Assembly (NCBI GenBank): GCA_013375355.1
Contig: JABXJV010000016.1
Span: forward strand, 1 to 18,031
Direction of reading: 5' to 3'
Length of the DNA: 18,031 bases
Source of the DNA: Candidatus Helarchaeota archaeon
GTDB lineage: Archaea; Asgardarchaeota; Lokiarchaeia; Helarchaeales; JABXJV01
This document shows positions 13,189 through 18,031 of this stretch, piece by piece; the first letter of the stretch is position 1, and every line of letters starts with the position of its first letter. The notes under the pieces are model-generated. The model was not told where the DNA came from, did no database searches, and was given only the letters and a program-made list of their open reading frames with translations. The translations under genes and the position numbers were made by a program.

Positions 13189-14780
13189 TGGAGCAAAGCA
13201 AATTTTTCAGTTCAGTTATAATTTTTTTAATTTTCACAATAATAGCATATATTTTAACGGTGGCTGGACTTTCTTCTGTTTTTTCTGCGAATGTTTTCAA
13301 TTTCTCAGCATTTGTTCAATTCAGCGGATATTTAGGAACTATACTCTTTACAATTTCAGGAGTACCGAATTTCCCCTTTTTCATATCTTTTTATCGATCA
13401 ATTTTTATTATTTTTCTGATTTCATCAATTATTTTTCTAATTTATTTTGTATATACCAGAAATTCAAATTGGAGTATTGTAAGCTTTATTTTTGTAATAA
13501 TGATAATATTAATGGCAGCTTTAACACCGATATTCGTTGAACTATTTGATAGTTTATTTATGACTTGGGTTGTATCTCCCGGTCTCGCTGATTTAATAAG
13601 ATTAATTGCTAGTTTTGCATTCATCGGATTGACTGCAGTTTTTTTACTCTTATTTATTTATTCAATATTTAAAAAGAAAATGATCTCTATCCTTTATTTC
13701 TTCCTAATAATAATAAGTACAGTTTTTTGGAATACTTTTTCGCAATCATATTTCCCTGATTTTATATTTATTATTATGGATTTGTCCAATCTATCACTTT
13801 CAATTCGATTAAAGCCGTATATTTACCAAACAATATTAAATTTGTTATATTTTTCTAGTTTAATACCAGAAGAGGTACAAAATATAATTGGGCTTTTAAT
13901 TTATGAATACTATTACACACCCATTTCCACGTATTTAATTAGTCCTGAATTTTTATCTACATTTTTTGCATTACTCTTTTTAGAAATTAGTCTTCAAACT
14001 AGTTATTTTCAAGAAATATACTTCCCAACACAAGAACGGAGTAAACGATTACAAGAACAGATCGATAAATTAGAAAGACGGATTGAGAAAATAAAAGAGT
14101 CCAAAATTGAAGAAGAACCGACAGTGGAAGTTCATTCCATATCAGTAAGAAGATTCTTTTCAAGTGAAGCTTTTGATTATTTAAGAGAGATGATGGAAAA
14201 AAGAAAGAAATTAAAAAAGGAACAGTATAAAATAAAAAAAAGAGTGAAAGAGGAATTATTAGATGATGATGATGCTCAACATTTACAATTATATATAGAA
14301 GAGCGATTTGACCAAAATATTAAAGCAAAAAAAAGTTTGGCAGCAGCAGCCATATTTCCAAATATCTCTAAAGTTTTAGGATCGGCCGTTGTGAGTATTA
14401 TCTATCGTCTTATTACTTTTATTATACTAACTATTATTTTATTTAATGCAACTGGCATCTTTCAGGCAATTGGGTCTCCGAATATTCGTATAAGTGTTGA
14501 ATTACTCTCACCAACTATTATTTCATTGGTATTATTTCCCATGGTACTTACTTTTCCCGTTATAGGTTCAATTATTAAAATAAGGAGATTTCCAAGTGAG
14601 GAGCCTAAAAAAAGCGGGATTTATGATATCGGATTTGGAATAATGGGAATTTCTATCGGTTTGATTTTTACAATTATAGGAGCTGCGACTTTAGTTCCAG
14701 AATTTTACTGGTTAAGTATTCCATTTTGGATTTTTGGTGGAATTGAACTAATTTATGGAATAATCCAATTCCTTAAATAG
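13188..14780 (+). CDS. polytopic membrane protein with central coiled coil, unknown family
   Basis: I do not recognise this 530-residue protein. About five or six hydrophobic helices occupy residues 6-270. A long charged region follows (about 280-385), with heptad-like Lys/Glu/Leu patterning (RLQEQIDKLERRIEKIKES), a second Lys/Glu-rich helix and an acidic DDDDA. Three or four hydrophobic helices end the protein (about 391-420, 436-464, 478-500 and 505-528). So it is two membrane bundles joined by a cytosolic coiled coil. It is not obviously the multi-helix N-terminal part of bacterial TgpA, though it takes the place in the cluster where a membrane subunit would be expected. The start is the ATG at 13188, whose A is the last base of the DUF58 stop. 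A longer frame beginning at 13050 would overlap the DUF58 gene by about 140 bases and has no support. It is the last gene of the cluster. Confidence 0.8.
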   Translation: MEQSKFFSSVIIFLIFTIIAYILTVAGLSSVFSANVFNFSAFVQFSGYLGTILFTISGVPNFPFFISFYRSIFIIFLISSIIFLIYFVYTRNSNWSIVSFIFVIMIILMAALTPIFVELFDSLFMTWVVSPGLADLIRLIASFAFIGLTAVFLLLFIYSIFKKKMISILYFFLIIISTVFWNTFSQSYFPDFIFIIMDLSNLSLSIRLKPYIYQTILNLLYFSSLIPEEVQNIIGLLIYEYYYTPISTYLISPEFLSTFFALLFLEISLQTSYFQEIYFPTQERSKRLQEQIDKLERRIEKIKESKIEEEPTVEVHSISVRRFFSSEAFDYLREMMEKRKKLKKEQYKIKKRVKEELLDDDDAQHLQLYIEERFDQNIKAKKSLAAAAIFPNISKVLGSAVVSIIYRLITFIILTIILFNATGIFQAIGSPNIRISVELLSPTIISLVLFPMVLTFPVIGSIIKIRRFPSEEPKKSGIYDIGFGIMGISIGLIFTIIGAATLVPEFYWLSIPFWIFGGIELIYGIIQFLK

Positions 14781-14832
14781 ACTTTATATTTTTATTAAAT
14801 AAATTTGCGAAAATATTCTAATTAGGTCATAA

Positions 14833-17442
14833 TTATTTAAATTCTAAAGGATTTTCGATTCTTCTTTTTAACTTACTTATTTTTTCATTTATCTCTAATA
14901 AGCCAATATTATCTGCTATCATCCCAATTCCATTAAGTTTGTAAATTAAATTGTCTAAAAATCTAAAAATATCACCGGTATAGACTGTTAATCCAAATTC
15001 TTTTTCCATTTTATTACTAATTTCCATAGGGCTTAATCCTTCAAATCGAAATTCCACAATTTTTTGGTTTGATTTTAAGAATTGACACTCACAGTAAGGT
15101 CTGTCTTCACATTCACAATTAAAAAAATGGAAATACCAATTCATTACAAGGTCTAAAAGCCAAGATGGTGCTTTCTTTTTATGTTTTTTCAATAATTCAG
15201 CAAAATCAATTAATGTGGATGAAAAAAACCTCGTTGGGATTTGAGTTTTATAAATTTTGGTCATTTCATTCCTAATCTTTTCAGAAATATAGATATTTTC
15301 AAAATAATCAGATGTTATGGCAATTTTTAAAGGATCTAAATGCGATTTCAATTCTTTAATTATTAAGAGTGCCTCCTCTGGGGTAAAGAAAGAAAGAGCA
15401 ATAGCTTTTCCTAAATTAGAAGCATAAAATTCTTCATTTTCTTTATAAATTAGCTTTTTTGATTTAAGTTTTTCTAAAATAATAGTTAGATTTTCTTCTG
15501 CATTAAAGATATTATCATAAAAATTTTCAATTTCATGAAATTTCTTTAATCCTGAGGAGATTGAAGCTAGAACTTCTCCAACAATTTTGTCTGGTTCAAA
15601 GATGGGATCAAGTTCTTCTGGTTGACTTTCTAATAGGTAAAGCGCGATTTGATCTTCACTCATTTTTTCTACATGAAGCGTTTTCCCAATTTCTGCTAGG
15701 AGTATAACCTTTCCCATGTCATGCATTTTATAACGTCCAGCACGACCAGACATTTGGTGAAATTCATTTGGACTAATCGCATTTATACCCATAAATAGAG
15801 ATTCAAAGATTACTTGGGATGCTGGCGAATCGAATCCAGCTCCTAATGCGTAAGTAGTTATAATAGCTTGATAATTTCCATTTTCATAAGCAAATTCTAT
15901 AGCTTTTCTTTGAAAATAAGATAGCCCAGCATGATAAGCAACTACATGTAAGCCATGTTTGTTAGATAATTCATTTGATATTAAATGTGATCTTATTCTG
16001 GAATTAGTAAAAATTATAGATGATCCTTGAAATTTGAACGAACTTTTATTTTGATACTCTCCACGAATAAGCTTAGCAAGATTAAAGAGTTTATCGTTTT
16101 CTATTTTACATAAAACTAGATGACGTTCAAGAGCAACAGGTCGTTCGTTATATATGATTGGAAGTAATTCAAATTTTTTAGCTACGTCATTGACATTTTT
16201 AATAGTTGCAGATAAACCAATTAATTGAACATTTGGAAATAATATTTTTATTCGTGAAATTAGACCATTTAATATGGGTCCCCGTTCTTCATCCCCTATC
16301 ATTTGAAATTCATCAAATACTAAGGTTGAAATTTGTTTTATCTCATTTTTTATATTTCCTTTCCTTAATAAATAATCAAATGCTTCATAAGTTGCTGTAA
16401 TTATATCTGCGGTTTTAATATCATCATCAACAATAACCAAATCTTCATTTTTAACATTTATTTGGGACATTCCAACCTTTATTGCTGTATTTATTCCCAA
16501 TTTTGAATATCTCTCAGTAAACCTTAGCTTTTGTTGATTAGACATTGCTTTTAATGGATTTAAAAAGATTAAACAGCCATTGGATTCTTTATATTTTCGT
16601 TCTCTAATAATTCTAGCAACTCCAGCCAATTCACCAATTAATGTCTTTCCAGAACTAGTCGATGAAACAATTAACAAATTTTTCTTTTCTAATAACCCAT
16701 TCTGAATTGCTAAATCTTGAACGGGTAGTAACTCTTCATAACCACTTTTTCTAAGAACTTGAATAAATTCATTTGGAATATTTAAATCTTCAACCTTTAA
16801 GTATCCTGTTTTTTTAGTGCTTACCTTGATTTTATCAAAGAAAGTTAATTTTGGATTTTTAAAAGCATCAAAATTTGGTTTAAGTATAGGAAGGACTTTT
16901 TTAACATCCTTTAATTCCAATAAAATATTTCGCATCCGATCTAGAAATGGTTTTGATGGTTTAAACCCAAGAAATTTTAATTCATTAATTAATTCGTCCA
17001 ATGCACAATTAGGACAAAGAAATTCATTATAACTAAATACTGCATTTTTGTTGTCAAGCATGGATACTTTATTTTTTAATAAACATAGTCTGCAAAATTG
17101 TTCGATTTCATAATTTATCTGATATAATTTAAGCATATTTGAAATATCTAAAATTTTTTCACGAAATTTTTCAGGCAGATATATAATTTCAGCATTCTTT
17201 AATAGCTTCATAAAAGGTCTATGTTGCAAATAAAGACCATCGGATTGTTTAATTTTTAATGGTCTTAAGTTATCCTTATTGATAAAATGGAATTCGACCT
17301 CTAAATGAATAATAGGTATTATATTAGTTGTTCTTTGACGTTTTGGGATTTGAAAAAATAAAATTTTAGTTTTTAAAATAGTCTTGAGCGAAGGAACGAT
17401 GACACAACTAAATTTTTTATCGATTTTTTTATCCATTTTCAT
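14833..17442 (-). CDS. archaeal Ski2-like superfamily 2 helicase (DUF5814/ASH-Ski2 type)
   Basis: This 869-residue helicase has the full SF2 motif set. These are a Q-like ELLPVQ (237-242), Walker A SSTSSGKT (260-267), motif II DEFQ (377-380), motif III LSAT (410-413), IIFTNSR (476-482), a motif V around TTYALGAGFDSP (529-540) and motif VI QMSGRAGR (563-570). The C-terminal third has the winged-helix and helical segments of Ski2-like enzymes. Two Cys clusters stand out: Cys117/Cys120 with Cys143/Cys146 before the helicase core, and CECEDRPYCEC (776-786) near the end. Both are probably zinc sites. An N-terminal zinc motif on a Ski2 core is the layout I associate with archaeal ASH-Ski2/DUF5814 proteins, reported to work with aRNase J and the RNA exosome, so RNA unwinding or decay is the favoured role. 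A DNA-repair Hel308-like role is less likely. The ATG at 17436 may be the real start, since AGGA sits 5 bases ahead of it. Confidence 0.88.
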   Translation of the reverse strand: MKMDKKIDKKFSCVIVPSLKTILKTKILFFQIPKRQRTTNIIPIIHLEVEFHFINKDNLRPLKIKQSDGLYLQHRPFMKLLKNAEIIYLPEKFREKILDISNMLKLYQINYEIEQFCRLCLLKNKVSMLDNKNAVFSYNEFLCPNCALDELINELKFLGFKPSKPFLDRMRNILLELKDVKKVLPILKPNFDAFKNPKLTFFDKIKVSTKKTGYLKVEDLNIPNEFIQVLRKSGYEELLPVQDLAIQNGLLEKKNLLIVSSTSSGKTLIGELAGVARIIRERKYKESNGCLIFLNPLKAMSNQQKLRFTERYSKLGINTAIKVGMSQINVKNEDLVIVDDDIKTADIITATYEAFDYLLRKGNIKNEIKQISTLVFDEFQMIGDEERGPILNGLISRIKILFPNVQLIGLSATIKNVNDVAKKFELLPIIYNERPVALERHLVLCKIENDKLFNLAKLIRGEYQNKSSFKFQGSSIIFTNSRIRSHLISNELSNKHGLHVVAYHAGLSYFQRKAIEFAYENGNYQAIITTYALGAGFDSPASQVIFESLFMGINAISPNEFHQMSGRAGRYKMHDMGKVILLAEIGKTLHVEKMSEDQIALYLLESQPEELDPIFEPDKIVGEVLASISSGLKKFHEIENFYDNIFNAEENLTIILEKLKSKKLIYKENEEFYASNLGKAIALSFFTPEEALLIIKELKSHLDPLKIAITSDYFENIYISEKIRNEMTKIYKTQIPTRFFSSTLIDFAELLKKHKKKAPSWLLDLVMNWYFHFFNCECEDRPYCECQFLKSNQKIVEFRFEGLSPMEISNKMEKEFGLTVYTGDIFRFLDNLIYKLNGIGMIADNIGLLEINEKISKLKRRIENPLEFK

Positions 17443-17480
17443 CCTATTTTAAGTTCAAAATGAAATAGTAAGTGGAATTA

Positions 17481-17491
17481 AAATACTTAAA
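17481..17491 (-). promoter_or_regulatory. candidate TATA box of the helicase gene
   Basis: On the minus strand this reads TTTAAGTATTT. A start about 25 bases downstream would give a leader of roughly 20 bases that includes the AGGA just before the start codon. It lies in the 135-bp gap between the helicase and the gene at the right edge. Other A+T-rich boxes in the gap are possible. Confidence 0.3.
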
Positions 17492-17563
17492 TGATTATGA
17501 AGCACAATTAAACTATTTAAAAAAATAACTTAAAATATTTAAAATAATGCCAAAAGGTCATTT

Positions 17564-17574
17564 AAAAAAAAAAA
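17564..17574 (-). terminator. eleven-base oligo-T terminator of the right-edge gene
   Basis: On the minus strand a run of eleven T's begins 3 bases after the stop codon (17578-17580), preceded by CCC. Such runs are efficient intrinsic terminators in archaea and do not need a hairpin. It is the longest T-run that follows any gene in this window, which would suit a strongly transcribed gene. Confidence 0.6.
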
Positions 17575-17577
17575 GGG

Positions 17578-18030
17578 TTAAGCTGTAGGTGCCCAACTTA
17601 CTGCACTAAGAGTAGCTCCAAAAGCAGGAAAAAATGTGCTATTAATTACTTCTAAAGCATATACCCGATTATCTACACCTGCCATAACAATAGCATAAAG
17701 ATAGACCGTAACTGTTTCAAGTCTTAATCTTGTGTAACCGAGTAAATATACCATATAGACATCAGAGTTTGTCACTTTTCCAGCATATTGTGTTGATTTG
17801 TCCTCTCTATAACAAAGAATTGCTTTAATATCCGAATTATTTGCTTCAAAATAAGCTTTGTGTGCGGTTAATATTGCTGCAATACCTGTGTTGCTGGGCA
17901 TAACAACTTCAGTGGCATTAATTTTAGTTGTTGTGTCATTAAATAATCTAACTAGACCCAATGTTCCATTTTCTACATTTACTTTAGAATTATGATAGGC
18001 ATTAATTGAATAATTGAGTTGAGCGAGGCC
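17578..18030 (-). CDS. C-terminal part of a Thr/Asn-rich, probably extracellular protein; 5' end outside window
   Basis: The frame stays open to the right edge, so at least 151 C-terminal residues are present and the true start is not visible. A TTG at 17961 is in frame but is probably internal, because coding-like sequence continues upstream of it (AYHNSKVNVENGT). The protein alternates beta-strand-like segments with Thr, Asn, Ala and Val, and has several Asn-x-Ser/Thr sequons (NGT, NDT, NAT, NST). Two hydrophobic stretches (VYMVYLLGY, VTVYLYAIVMAGV) look like buried strands rather than membrane helices. There is a single Cys. I do not recognise the family. A surface-layer, pilin-like or secreted protein would fit but is not shown. 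Its codons look less A+T-biased than those of its neighbours, and a strong oligo-T end follows, both consistent with high expression. Acquisition from elsewhere is an alternative reading. Confidence 0.65.
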   Translation of the reverse strand, partial: GLAQLNYSINAYHNSKVNVENGTLGLVRLFNDTTTKINATEVVMPSNTGIAAILTAHKAYFEANNSDIKAILCYREDKSTQYAGKVTNSDVYMVYLLGYTRLRLETVTVYLYAIVMAGVDNRVYALEVINSTFFPAFGATLSAVSWAPTA

Positions 18031-18031
18031 A

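Noticed and set aside
12959..13300. Leu-rich antisense frame across the DUF58/membrane protein junction
   Set aside because: Its sequence is what reverse translation of Lys/Glu-rich coding gives. It has no start signal and overlaps two supported genes.
17959..17961. TTG at 17961 as the true start of the right-edge gene
   Set aside because: The frame stays open and protein-like to the window edge, with a further NGT sequon upstream, so the gene most likely begins outside the window.
1..18031. Mobile element, CRISPR array, prophage, tRNA or rRNA
   Set aside because: No transposase or integrase motifs, no short spaced direct repeats outside the coding Ig-like repeats, and no tRNA-like cloverleaf or rRNA sequence was seen. 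This is a reading by eye, so a short RNA could be missed.

Overview
The window is a strongly A+T-rich, gene-dense stretch that looks archaeal. The supporting evidence is a type 2 methionine aminopeptidase, a Ski2-like helicase of the DUF5814/ASH-Ski2 kind, TATA-like boxes and oligo-T gene ends, and large surface proteins full of N-glycosylation sequons. The base composition, the long lineage-specific proteins and a DDRGK-like winged helix at the left edge would fit an Asgard (Loki-like) archaeon. That placement is inference, not something the sequence proves. No rRNA, tRNA, CRISPR array, insertion sequence or integrase was seen.

Left part (1-3640): the C-terminal end of a winged-helix protein runs convergently into a minus-strand gene for an uncharacterised protein with a His/Asp-rich core motif and a C-terminal Cys/His cluster. 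Upstream of that gene on the same strand lies methionine aminopeptidase, whose likely start is a GTG at 2012. A compact divergent promoter region of about 110 bp separates it from a plus-strand radical SAM protein with a B12-binding-type N-terminal domain. About 330 bp of A+T-rich noncoding DNA follows, with a candidate promoter at its right end.

Centre (3974-14780): this is the main system, six genes on one strand with gaps of 45 bp or less. In order they are: a giant surface protein (transglutaminase-like fold, stacked Ig-like repeats, one membrane helix, cytosolic DUF4129-like domain); a small soluble protein that is a free-standing copy of that DUF4129-like domain; a DUF4350 membrane protein; a MoxR-family AAA+ ATPase; a DUF58 protein with a MIDAS motif; and a membrane/coiled-coil/membrane protein of unknown family. 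MoxR, DUF58, transglutaminase, DUF4350 and DUF4129 genes are a recurring set in bacteria and archaea, thought to act in assembly or remodelling of envelope complexes. This version is odd in two ways. The transglutaminase fold has lost its catalytic Cys (Ser355) and His (Tyr396), so it is probably a binding module rather than an enzyme. The cytosolic helical domain is present at least twice, possibly three times. A plausible reading is that extracellular binding by the giant protein and the DUF4350 protein is linked through their cytosolic tails, and the soluble copy, to the MoxR/DUF58 ATPase module.

Right part (14833-18031): a minus-strand gene for an archaeal Ski2-like helicase with two Cys clusters, probably an RNA helicase, then the C-terminal part of a Thr/Asn-rich, probably extracellular protein. 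Its gene ends in a run of eleven T's on its own strand and continues beyond the right edge.
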